Origin: Alphaproteobacteria bacterium
Lineage (GTDB): Bacteria > Pseudomonadota > Alphaproteobacteria > GCA-2731375
DNA: 37,508 nt
Direction: 5' to 3'
Assembly: GCA_030747035.1 (NCBI GenBank)
Contig: JASLLM010000013.1
Coordinates: 1-37,508, forward strand
Position 1 is the stretch's first letter. Each line of letters starts with the position of its first letter. Shown here in pieces: positions 17,591-25,750 of the stretch. The notes beneath the pieces are model-generated. The model did no database searches, was not told the origin of the DNA, and saw only the letters and a list, made by a program, of their open reading frames with translations. The position numbers and the translations under genes are program-made.

Positions 17591-17665
17591 GCTGCGTCCT
17601 CCCGCCAAGTTGCGGTGTCATCATGGCATGGCTCGACCCAGAATCTCCAGGCGGAACCTGCAGTC

Positions 17666-17694
17666 TTGTGCCGCCATACAAGGCCTGATGTAAT
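17666..17694 (+). promoter_or_regulatory. Possible promoter of the selenoprotein gene
   Basis: TTGTGC at 17666-17671 and TGTAAT at 17689-17694, 17 bases apart, match the housekeeping pattern moderately. They lie 30 bases before the ATG at 17724, which has GGAAGGA 7 bases upstream. Confidence 0.4.
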
Positions 17695-17723
17695 TGCCAC
17701 AATTGACTCGGAAGGATGAGAGC

Positions 17724-19382
17724 ATGGCACGCGAATTGATGAATCCCTGCGGCATTGTCGCCAACGAAGACACCCCCCTGGCCCCGCGCCGGCAAATCAG
17801 TGACGAAACGGTGGTAATCGGGCTGTTTTCCAACCAAAAGGCCAATGCCGATCTGTTTATGGACAATATGGAGCAACTGCTCACCGAACGCTTCGCCAAT
17901 GTGGAAATCATGCGGGGATACAAGGCGGCCTCGGTGCCGGCGGAATTCTCCGCTGAGTTCCTCGATCGCTGCGACGTTGTGGTCGCGGGTTTCGGCGATT
18001 GAGGCTCATGCACGTCGTGGTGTATCCATGACAGCATAAAATTGGAACAACTGGGCATTGCCACCGCTACCGTGTGTAGCGACGAGTTTTACGCCCTGGG
18101 CAAGGCGGAAACCCAATGCCTCGGCATGCCAGGCCTGCCCATCGCCGTGGTGCCCCACCCGGTGGCGAAACTGCTGCCCGATGAAGTCGCCGCCGTTGCC
18201 CGCGACGTGCTGGACGAGGTAATCCACCTTTGGCAGGACGACGCCGAAGACCTGCGCGCGGAGTTCAAGGAAAAGGCGCCACCAACGAAATCGCGCCTGC
18301 GCTACCGTTCCCTGTTCGAGGGTAATTTTTCCGCCCCCGATGCGCCGGAACGGATCAACGGCCCGGACGATCTGGAAGGGGTCAACCGCCTGTTCTACAG
18401 CCGGGGCTGGACCGACGGCCTGCCAGTTATCCCGCCGACGCCGGAGCGTTACGAAAAGATGCTGGGTGACAGCGGTCTTGATCCCAGTGAGCTTTTGGCC
18501 CGGATCGAACCACGACAGGGCGAGGCGACGGTGGCCAAGGTGGCCATCAATGGCGTCATGGCCGGCTGTCTGCCGGAGCATCTGCCGCTTCTTGTCGCCG
18601 CCGCCAGGGCCTTGGGGCAACCGGCCCTGAACCTGAAGGCGTTGAACACCACCACGCATCCCTGCACCGTTCTGGCCCTGATCAGCGGCCCGATCACAGA
18701 GGCCATAGATGTCAACAGTACCTATAACGCCATGGGTCAGGGCAGCCTGGCCAATGCCGCCATTGGCCGGGGCATCCGATCCATACTGCTGAATATCGGC
18801 GGCGGCACGCCAGGTATTCTGGACCGGGCCACCATGGGCACGCCGGCCAAGTACAGCTTTTGCTTCGGCGAGAATTTGGCGGAAAACCCCTGGGGCGAAA
18901 CCCTGGCCATGGAACGGGGCCATGGGGCGGAACAAAGCACCATCACCCTGTGCGGCGTGGAAGGCCCGCATAACGTCAACGACCACTACGGCAAGACGGC
19001 GGAGGAAATCCTGCAGACCATCGGCGGTACCATGTCTTCGCCTGGCCTGAACAACAGCTATCTGGGCGGCGAAATCATGCTGGTCCTGGGCCCGGAGCAT
19101 GCGGAAATCATCCACAAGGACGGCTTTTCCAAGGCGGACATCAAGAACTTCCTGATCGAGAAGGCCTTTATTCCGGCCCATGTGCTGTCCGAGCCGCAAC
19201 GCGTCATCATGCGGCAATATGTGCCCGAACGGCTATTGGCGGATGGCGACGAGGGCGCGCGGATCGCCATGTCCCATGACGACATCCAATTGGTCGTCGC
19301 CGGTGGGGCGGGCCGCCATTCCGCCATAATCCCCTCGTTCGGCAATACCCGGGCGGTGACGGAGGTGATTGAAACCACATGA
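17724..19382 (+). CDS. UGSC-family selenoprotein, selenocysteine encoded by in-frame TGA
   Basis: Read as one gene it gives 552 residues, with selenocysteine at position 93 (TGA 18000-18002). Both halves are in the same frame, and the bases right after the TGA encode GSCTSW, so the motif is FGD-U-G-S-C, the signature of the UGSC (seleno)protein family. Sec93 and Cys96 form a UxxC pair like the CxxC of thiol redox proteins. The N-terminal domain (1 to about 180) looks alpha/beta (VVIGLFSNQKAN, DVVVAGFGD, TVCSDEF). A large second domain of unknown function begins near residue 210 (YSRGWTDGLPVIPPTPE). Start ATG 17724 has GGAAGGA 7 bases upstream; the last bases overlap the next gene (ATGA). A hairpin directly after the TGA fits a bacterial SECIS. 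The reaction is unknown; redox chemistry is inferred. Normal annotation would split this into two false genes or call it a pseudogene. Confidence 0.9.
18000..18035 (+). promoter_or_regulatory. Selenocysteine codon and candidate bacterial SECIS hairpin
   Basis: The TGA at 18000-18002 is followed by TCATG (18006-18010), which pairs perfectly with CATGA (18027-18031). GC at 18004-18005 can extend the stem with GC at 18034-18035 across a two-base bulge. In the 16-base interior CAC (18011-18013) can pair with a GTG (18017-18019 or 18020-18022), giving a small G-containing apical loop. Bacterial SECIS elements lie just downstream of the UGA inside the coding region and are bound by SelB, which this position fits. 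Confidence 0.7.
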
Positions 19383-20185
19383 AACTGGCCGGCCTGACCA
19401 TGTACGACCTGGACCCGGTGCGCTGGGCCACGGACGCCTGGTGGGCTGGTCTGGCAAGGGCCTGCCGGGAAGAGGGCCTGGACGGGGTGCCCGATGAACT
19501 TTGGCGTGGCGGGCCGCGGGAGGATCTATGGCGCTCGCCTGATCTTTTGTTGAGCCAGACCTGCGGCTATCCATTGCTGAAGCATTTCATGGATCATCTG
19601 ACCCTTTTGGCGACACCAATCTATGGCGCGCCGGGCTGTCATGGCGCGAATTATTGCAGCCTGATCGTCGTCGCGGCCGCTAGCGGGGCGGAGACGCTGG
19701 AAGACCTGCGCGGCGGCATTTGCGCCATCAACGATTGGGACTCCCAATCGGGCATGAACGTGCTGCGCCATACCCTAGCCCCCCTGGCCCGGAACGGCCG
19801 CTTCTTTGGCGAGGTCAAGGTGGCGGGCAAGCATCAGCATTCCATCGCCATGATCGTCCGGGGGGAGGCCGACGTAGCCGCCATCGATTGCGTCACCCAT
19901 GGCCTGATGTCCCGCCACGATCCGGACTCCGTCGCCAGCACCCGCGTGCTGGCGCAAACCCAGGCGGCCCCGGCCCTGCCCTATGTTACCGGCAAGCATA
20001 CCTCCCGCGCCGACCACGCCCGCCTGCGCGCCGCCCTGAACCGGGCCTTGGAGGATGCGGAACTGGCGGAGGCGCGGGATGTATTGATGATAAAAGGCTT
20101 CGCCGATCCAACCCTGAATGACTACAAGATTATGCTGGAGATGGAAGTCGGCGCGGCAAAGGCGGGTTATCCACGTTTGCAGTAA
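19379..20185 (+). CDS. PhnD-like substrate-binding-domain protein without signal peptide
   Basis: A 268-residue protein with the fold signature of the PhnD family (phosphate/phosphonate ABC transporter binding proteins): ETLEDLRGGICAINDWDSQSG in two pieces, then FFGEVKVAGKHQHSIAMIVRGEADVAAIDC, a pattern conserved in PhnD proteins. Unlike transport PhnD proteins it starts MKLAGLTMYDLDPVRW with no signal peptide or lipobox, so it should stay in the cytoplasm. No permease or ATPase gene is nearby. The ATG overlaps the stop of the selenoprotein gene by 4 bases, so the two are very probably translated together and may work on the same substrate, perhaps as a binding or sensing partner. That role is inferred. 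Confidence 0.85.
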   Translation: MKLAGLTMYDLDPVRWATDAWWAGLARACREEGLDGVPDELWRGGPREDLWRSPDLLLSQTCGYPLLKHFMDHLTLLATPIYGAPGCHGANYCSLIVVAAASGAETLEDLRGGICAINDWDSQSGMNVLRHTLAPLARNGRFFGEVKVAGKHQHSIAMIVRGEADVAAIDCVTHGLMSRHDPDSVASTRVLAQTQAAPALPYVTGKHTSRADHARLRAALNRALEDAELAEARDVLMIKGFADPTLNDYKIMLEMEVGAAKAGYPRLQ

Positions 20186-20199
20186 GAGTGTCAGAAGCA

Positions 20200-21795
20200 A
20201 TGGCGGAATTTGACTACATCATCGTTGGCGGCGGTTCCGCCGGCTGTGTGCTTGCGGGACGTCTGTCAGAGGATCCGGGCGTCAGTGTCTGCCTGTTGGA
20301 GGCCGGACCGACGGACAAATCAGGGTTCATCAAGGCCCCCTTGGGATTTGGCGCCACAGTGCCGAGCAAGCTTTTCAATTGGGCCTTCGAGACGGTGCCG
20401 CAGCCCGGTCTGAACGGGCGGCGCGGCTATCAGCCCCGGGGCAAGGTGCTGGGCGGCTCGTCCGCGATCAACGCCATGATCTATACCCGCGGGCACCCGT
20501 GGGACTATGACCACTGGGCCGAACTGGGCAATCCGGGCTGGGCCTTCGCCGATGTGCTGCCCTATTTCAAGCACTCGCAGAACCAGGAACGGGGCGGCGA
20601 TGACCATCACGGCACCGGCGGGCCATTGAATGTCGCCGATTTGCGTTCACCTAATCCCCTGGCCCGGGCCTTCGTGGATGCGGCGGCGGAAATGCAGCTA
20701 CCCCGCAACGACGATTTCAACGGCCCGGAGCAGGAGGGCGTGGGCCGATACCAGGTCACGCAAATCAACGGCGAACGCTGCTCCGCCGCCCGCGCCTTTC
20801 TAACCCCGGCGTTGGCCCGGGATAACCTGGCGGTCCTGACAGGTGTGCAGGCGACCAGGGTCGTCCTGGAGGGCAGACGCGCGGTTGGTGTGAACTATCA
20901 CCGGAACGGCCAGGCGCACGAGGTGCGCGCCAACCGCGAAGTGATCCTGTCGGCGGGCGCCTTGCAAACACCGCAATTATTGCTGCTGTCGGGCATCGGC
21001 CCCGGCGAAGAATTGCGGCGGCATGGCATCGCCGTGGCGCATGAACTGCCCGGTGTCGGGCAAAACCTGCAGGATCACATCGACATCATCATTCCCTATC
21101 TTTCATCCTCGCCCCATGCCATGGGCCTGACCCTGGGCGGTATCGGCAAATTGATCAGGGGTATCTTCGAATGGCGCCGGTCACGTACCGGGATCATCAC
21201 CTCCAACGCCACCGAAACCGGCGGCTTCGTGAAAAGCCGGGCCGGTCTGGCCATTCCGGATCTGCAATTGCACTTCAACGCCTCCATTGTCGACGACCAC
21301 ACCCGCAAGCGGCATTTTCATCGCGGCTATTGCGCCCACGTCTGCGTCCTGCGCCCCAAAAGCCGGGGCAGTGTCAGCCTGAACAGCGCCGACCCATTGG
21401 CGCCGCCGCGGATCGATCCGAATTTCCTGGCCGAGGATGAAGATCTGCAAGGCCTGGTCGCCGGCTTCAAACTGACCCGGCGCATACTCGAAGCTCCGGC
21501 CCTGGCGCCCTATCGGGGCCGGGAGCTGTTGACGGCGGAGGTCCAGACCGACGGGCAGATCACCGAAGACATCCGCAACCGCGCCGACACCATCTATCAT
21601 CCCGTCGGCACCGCCAAGATGGGCTCCGACCATATGGCCGTGGTCGACAGCGAACTGCGCCTGCACGGCCTAACCGGCCTGCTGGTGGTCGATGCCTCCA
21701 TCATGCCGACCCTGATCGGCGGCAACACCAACGCGCCGACGATCATGATCGCGGAGAAGGCAGCAGAGATGATCAAGGGCGCGCAAAAATCCTAG
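20200..21795 (+). CDS. GMC-family FAD oxidoreductase (choline dehydrogenase-like)
   Basis: A 531-residue flavoenzyme that oxidises an alcohol. The FAD fold is at the N terminus ([18 protein letters not shown]), followed by the GMC signatures [19 protein letters not shown] (GMC 1) and [16 protein letters not shown] (GMC 2). The catalytic His is in [10 protein letters not shown] and the partner Asn in GGNTNAPT near the C terminus. ATG 20200 gives the usual [12 protein letters not shown] start; a GTG at 20188 four codons earlier is possible. It starts 14 bases after the PhnD-like gene, so it is probably the third gene of the selenoprotein operon. The substrate is unknown; GMC relatives oxidise choline, glucose, long alcohols or polyethylene glycol. 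Confidence 0.93.
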   Translation: MAEFDYIIVGGGSAGCVLAGRLSEDPGVSVCLLEAGPTDKSGFIKAPLGFGATVPSKLFNWAFETVPQPGLNGRRGYQPRGKVLGGSSAINAMIYTRGHPWDYDHWAELGNPGWAFADVLPYFKHSQNQERGGDDHHGTGGPLNVADLRSPNPLARAFVDAAAEMQLPRNDDFNGPEQEGVGRYQVTQINGERCSAARAFLTPALARDNLAVLTGVQATRVVLEGRRAVGVNYHRNGQAHEVRANREVILSAGALQTPQLLLLSGIGPGEELRRHGIAVAHELPGVGQNLQDHIDIIIPYLSSSPHAMGLTLGGIGKLIRGIFEWRRSRTGIITSNATETGGFVKSRAGLAIPDLQLHFNASIVDDHTRKRHFHRGYCAHVCVLRPKSRGSVSLNSADPLAPPRIDPNFLAEDEDLQGLVAGFKLTRRILEAPALAPYRGRELLTAEVQTDGQITEDIRNRADTIYHPVGTAKMGSDHMAVVDSELRLHGLTGLLVVDASIMPTLIGGNTNAPTIMIAEKAAEMIKGAQKS

Positions 21796-21817
21796 GAGCT
21801 ACCACGCACGCAATTCG

Positions 21818-22762
21818 TCAGCCAGCCGCCTTGTGCAGTGTGCGGCGGACATAGTCTTTCTGCTGCAGCACTTCGCGGTGATAGACCGTGTTGAACAGGC
21901 TGTATGAGCCGCAGCGGAAACAGTCGGCTTCATTGCCGTAGCAGCATTCAGGCCGTTCGAAGGAACCGTTCTTGCCCAAATAAAGGGGCAGAATATCGAT
22001 GTTCACGCATTGGCCGCCCAGATCGCCCGTGTGTTTCTGGCAGACGTCCGAAAACATCATTTCCAGCACCGGAATTTGCGCCTTGACCAGGTCGGGGTAG
22101 GTCTGCTTGACGGCGATGACATTGCGGATGGCCTCGTCACGGTCCTTCAAATCGTCCCAGGCCAGACCGGTTTCATCATTAACAATCGGGATAAAGAAGG
22201 TAAAGGCGACGCCGTCGATGGGCCAGTCCTTCACCGTCTCAACGAATTCGGCGACCGTGTGCGTATTAATCTTGGTCACGGTCATTTGCAGCATCAAGGT
22301 GGTGCCGTCATCGGCATCCCGTTCGGCGATCGCCGTCTTGACCTTTTGGAAAACGCCGGCGCCGCGCATGGCATCGTTCGGCCCCTCGGGTCCGTCCAGG
22401 GACACCGTAACCAGGCCGCCGGGAAAACTGGGAATACCATAAGTGCCGTTGGTGACGATGGAGGGGTTTTCAAACAGTTTCGCCGCCTCCATGACCAGGT
22501 CCTTCCTGATCATCGGCTCACCACCCATGAACAGCATGGAACGGATGTTGTGCTTGTCGCGCAGCACCTGCAATTGATGCAGCATGGTGCGGTCATCCAT
22601 CTTGTCGCGGGCATTGTTCGGATTGTCGGCGCGGAAGACAAAACAATGGGCGCAATCCAAGTTGCAGACGTTGGTGACGTTGACCAGCGCGCTGACATAA
22701 TCGCCGTCGCCAAAGTCGGTCGGTTCACGCAGCGGCAGCCCGCCGTCACTATTAGTATTCAT
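21818..22762 (-). CDS. Radical SAM protein with extra C-terminal cysteines
   Basis: A 314-residue radical SAM enzyme. The 4Fe-4S site for S-adenosylmethionine is CNLDCAHC (C33, C37, C40), followed by MGGEP, which contacts SAM. The C-terminal part has cysteines in VCQKH, GQCVN, ECCYGNEADCFRC, in an arrangement like SPASM or twitch domains, which hold auxiliary iron-sulfur clusters and are common in enzymes that modify peptides. No small precursor peptide was found nearby. ATG 22762-22760 is the start, with GGAA about 9 bases upstream; a TTG five codons earlier is less likely. The gene is downstream of the dehydrogenase gene and convergent with the GMC gene. Confidence 0.88.
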   Translation of the reverse strand: MNTNSDGGLPLREPTDFGDGDYVSALVNVTNVCNLDCAHCFVFRADNPNNARDKMDDRTMLHQLQVLRDKHNIRSMLFMGGEPMIRKDLVMEAAKLFENPSIVTNGTYGIPSFPGGLVTVSLDGPEGPNDAMRGAGVFQKVKTAIAERDADDGTTLMLQMTVTKINTHTVAEFVETVKDWPIDGVAFTFFIPIVNDETGLAWDDLKDRDEAIRNVIAVKQTYPDLVKAQIPVLEMMFSDVCQKHTGDLGGQCVNIDILPLYLGKNGSFERPECCYGNEADCFRCGSYSLFNTVYHREVLQQKDYVRRTLHKAAG

Positions 22763-22856
22763 TGTGCGGATTTCCAATATTGAGATCTACTTCACATCGA
22801 AGCTGAAAATAGCCAATTTCTCCCGCCAATGCCAAGGGAATGGCGCTTGAATCCGT

Positions 22857-23936
22857 CTACAGTGCGTCCGCGATGGCCTGGGCCAGGGTATCGGTATTGG
22901 CCTGGCCGCCCAGATCCGGCGTACGGACCGAACCATCCGCCAAGACCGCCGCAATGGCCGCCTCGATGGCGCGGGCCGCCTCGCCTTCGCCCAGGTGATC
23001 CAGCATCATGGCGCCGGTCCAGATCTGCGCCACCGGATTGGCGATGCCCTTGCCCATGATGTCGGGGGCGGAGCCATGTACCGGTTCGAACATCGAAGGA
23101 TGTTCGCTTTCGGGATTTAGATTGGCGGCGGGTGCCAGACCCATGCCGCCAACCACGGCGGCCCCCAGGTCCGAGAGGATATCGCCGAACAGGTTGGAAC
23201 CGACAACCACATCGAACCAATCCGGATGCTGGACGAAATGGGCCGAGAGAATGTCGATATGAAACTTGTCCGTTTCAATCTTGGGATATTCCGCCGCCAT
23301 CAACTCGAAACGCTCGTCCCAATAGGGCATGGTATGGATAATGCCGTTCGATTTGGTGGCCGATGTGACGCGGCCGGCCCGCCCGCGCTCGGCGGCCCGG
23401 CGTTTGGCCAGCTCAAAGGCATGGCGGAGGATACGGTCAACGCCCTGGCGGGTAAAAACGCTCTCCTGGATGACGGTTTCGCGGTCGGTGCCGGCATAGA
23501 TGCGCCCGCCCATTTCGGAATACTCGCCCTCGGCATTCTCGCGCACGATAACCATGTCGATGTCGCCGGCGCCACGGCCCGATAGCGGGCTTTCGACCCC
23601 TTCGAACAATTTCAGTGGCCGCACATTGGCGTACTGATCAAAGGCGCGCCGAATGGGGATCAACAGGCCCCACAGCGAAATGTGGTCGGCAACGCCGGGA
23701 TAGCCGACGGCGCCAAGAAAAATGCCGTCGAACGCGCGCAATTGCGCAACGCCGTCGTCCGGCATCATCTGGCCCGTCTTGCTGTAGCGCTCGCAACTCC
23801 AATCGAATTCCGCCCACTCGAACGAGAAACCGAACCGTCCGCCGGCCTTTTCCAATACCCGGGCCGCCGCCGGCACCACTTCGTGGCCAATGCCATCGCC
23901 GGGGATCAATGCGATCCGATAGTTCCCTTTGCTCAC
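22857..23936 (-). CDS. Tartrate/D-malate-type dehydrogenase (isocitrate/isopropylmalate dehydrogenase family)
   Basis: A 359-residue NAD-dependent decarboxylating dehydrogenase. The family pattern is clear: ALIPGDGIGHEVVPAA at the N terminus, the substrate region GLLIPIRRAFDQYANVRP, the VIVRENAEGEYSEMGG motif, and the metal- and cofactor-binding stretch NLFGDILSDLGAAVVGGMGLAP with EPVHGSAPDI. The LWGLLIPIRR and VRENTEGEY-like details fit the tartrate/D-malate branch better than leucine biosynthesis LeuB. The GTG at 23936 is the start, with GGAG 7 bases upstream. It lies 94 bases before the radical SAM gene on the same strand. Its exact substrate is inferred. Confidence 0.9.
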   Translation of the reverse strand: MSKGNYRIALIPGDGIGHEVVPAAARVLEKAGGRFGFSFEWAEFDWSCERYSKTGQMMPDDGVAQLRAFDGIFLGAVGYPGVADHISLWGLLIPIRRAFDQYANVRPLKLFEGVESPLSGRGAGDIDMVIVRENAEGEYSEMGGRIYAGTDRETVIQESVFTRQGVDRILRHAFELAKRRAAERGRAGRVTSATKSNGIIHTMPYWDERFELMAAEYPKIETDKFHIDILSAHFVQHPDWFDVVVGSNLFGDILSDLGAAVVGGMGLAPAANLNPESEHPSMFEPVHGSAPDIMGKGIANPVAQIWTGAMMLDHLGEGEAARAIEAAIAAVLADGSVRTPDLGGQANTDTLAQAIADAL

Positions 23937-24099
23937 TTGCTTGCTCCAATTTATTGCGGGCTGGCCGCTCCAAGGGTCTTGTCGTATCTAGTATGGCAAC
24001 GATATGGCGTGAGGGTTGGGGAGGCAACAGATCCCATCGCCTCGCGCCAATGGCACTGGGCAGGCGGCACATTTATTGAATATTCGCCACCGTTACGCA

Positions 24100-24129
24100 T
24101 TAACAGCGGTAGGGCCGGTTTGCTATAAT
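24100..24129 (+). promoter_or_regulatory. Promoter for the transporter-stress protein pair
   Basis: TTAACA at 24100-24105 and TATAAT at 24124-24129, 18 bases apart, are a strong match to a housekeeping sigma-70 promoter. They lie 40 bases before the transporter ATG. Confidence 0.6.
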
Positions 24130-24169
24130 ATGGATTACCGACTCGCAGAGTGTATCGAGGGGAGCCCGG

Positions 24170-25717
24170 ATGGCGTCGTCTGCATCCGCGTTGGTCACCA
24201 TGAGCCTTCGGGCCTACGAGCCCCGTCTCGACTGGCGCGCGCGCATTCGGGTGACCGGATTGCGCCGTGCACAATCCATTATCCGCTATCTGAACCTTTA
24301 CTATTTTTGGGAAAAGCGCTGGTTTTTCATCGCCATCGCTATTGGCACCATCCTGTTTACACTGCCCAGCCCGGAGGGACTAAGCCGCGAGGGGCAAATC
24401 GTGCTGATGATGTCGGTGGTGGCGACCATTCTTTTCGTGACCGAGCCGGTGCCGCTGCCGACCGTGGCGTTGATCATCGTGGTGGGTCAGGTATTGCTGC
24501 TTGGCATTGAATCGACCACCGTCGCGCGCAGCCTGATGACGGATAGCGTGCTGTTCATCATGGGCTCGCTGATGCTGGCGGTGGCAATCATCAAGCAAAA
24601 ATTGGATAAGCGGATCGCCTGGATGATCGTCCGCGTCACCGGCACCAGAACATCACGCATCTGTTTTGGTATCTCTGTGGTTTCCGGCGTCCTGGCCTCC
24701 TTCGTTGGCGAACACACTGTGGCAGCGATGATGCTGCCGGTGGGCATCACCCTAATCTCGTTGACCTCGGATGACCGGGCCAAGGTCAGGGGCCTGGCCG
24801 CGGTGCTGTTGTTCTCGATCTCCTATGGCTGTTCGGTTGCCGGGATCGGCACCCCGTCGGGCGGCGCCCGCAACGCCATCATGATCGGCTATTGGAAGGA
24901 GTTCTTTTTCGATCCGACCAATCCCGAGACCCAACGCTTCCTGATCGACTACATGACATGGATGGCTTACGCCTATCCGATGTTCCTGCTGCAGTTGCCC
25001 CTGGTGACCGTGATACTGTTTCTGACTTTCCGCCCCGAATATAAGGATCTGTCCCGGGCCTGCATGAAATTGCGCCGGCAAGTGCGCCAGGAAGGGCCGC
25101 TAAAACCGAGCGACTATGTCGCCATAACGTTTTTCTTGCTGATATTGATCGGCTGGATTTTCTTTTCCTCCGGCATCGGGATGGGCACGATCGCGGTGAT
25201 GGGCGCTGCGATGTTCCTGATCGCCGGCCTGGTGCGCTGGGAAGATGTCAACAATGGCGTCAACTGGGGCGTTGTGCTGCTGTATGCGGCGGCGATTTCG
25301 TTGGGCTTTCAGATGAAGGTCACCGGCGCGGCGGAATGGGTGGCGCAAAGCTTCCTGGCCCTGCTGGAGCCGGTCGGCGCCGACCAGGGGTTTGGCCTTT
25401 GGGTTTCAGTATCGACGCTGACGACCGTTGTCACGAACACCATGTCCAACGGCGCGGCGGTGGCGGTGCTGGGCCCGATCGTGCTGAAAATGGCGACTGT
25501 CGCCGGCGAAAGCCCCATCATCATCGGCTTTATCACCGCGATCTCGTCAGCTTTTGCATACCTGACCGTGGTCGGCACGCCGGCCTGCACGATTGTCTAT
25601 GCATCGGGGTATTTAAAAACAACCGACTTTCTGAACGTTGGCTGGCGGATGGCGCTGATGTCCATCATCGTCATGCTGTCAGCCGCCTGGATTTATTGGC
25701 CCCTGATTGGGGATTGA
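24170..25717 (+). CDS. SLC13/DASS-family anion transporter
   Basis: A 515-residue inner-membrane protein with about twelve membrane segments, of the divalent anion:sodium symporter type that imports dicarboxylates, sulfate and similar anions. The repeated hairpin motifs that bind substrate and sodium are seen in the first half as GVLASFVGEHTVAAMMLPVG (S-x-x-x-x-N-T-like position) and GIGTPSGGARNAIMIG, and in the second half as TTVVTNTMSNGAAVAVLGP and LTVVGTPACTIVYASGYL. ATG 24170 is preceded by AGGGGAG. The universal stress protein gene follows 33 bases later. Its substrate is unknown; the nearby tartrate-type dehydrogenase suggests a dicarboxylate but this is inference. Confidence 0.9.
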   Translation: MASSASALVTMSLRAYEPRLDWRARIRVTGLRRAQSIIRYLNLYYFWEKRWFFIAIAIGTILFTLPSPEGLSREGQIVLMMSVVATILFVTEPVPLPTVALIIVVGQVLLLGIESTTVARSLMTDSVLFIMGSLMLAVAIIKQKLDKRIAWMIVRVTGTRTSRICFGISVVSGVLASFVGEHTVAAMMLPVGITLISLTSDDRAKVRGLAAVLLFSISYGCSVAGIGTPSGGARNAIMIGYWKEFFFDPTNPETQRFLIDYMTWMAYAYPMFLLQLPLVTVILFLTFRPEYKDLSRACMKLRRQVRQEGPLKPSDYVAITFFLLILIGWIFFSSGIGMGTIAVMGAAMFLIAGLVRWEDVNNGVNWGVVLLYAAAISLGFQMKVTGAAEWVAQSFLALLEPVGADQGFGLWVSVSTLTTVVTNTMSNGAAVAVLGPIVLKMATVAGESPIIIGFITAISSAFAYLTVVGTPACTIVYASGYLKTTDFLNVGWRMALMSIIVMLSAAWIYWPLIGD

Positions 25718-25750
25718 GAACATAGAGAGTTGAAGCGAAGGGTTCCGCCG

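Noticed and set aside
18042-19382. Separate gene starting with TTG at 18042
   Set aside because: There is no ribosome binding site before it, and the codons between the TGA and this TTG encode a conserved GSC motif in the same frame, so it is the second part of the selenoprotein gene.
22796-22856. Possible terminator hairpin between the dehydrogenase and radical SAM genes
   Set aside because: A CGCCA/TGGCG stem with a 12-base loop exists but no T-run follows, and alternative pairings compete, so it is not a convincing terminator.
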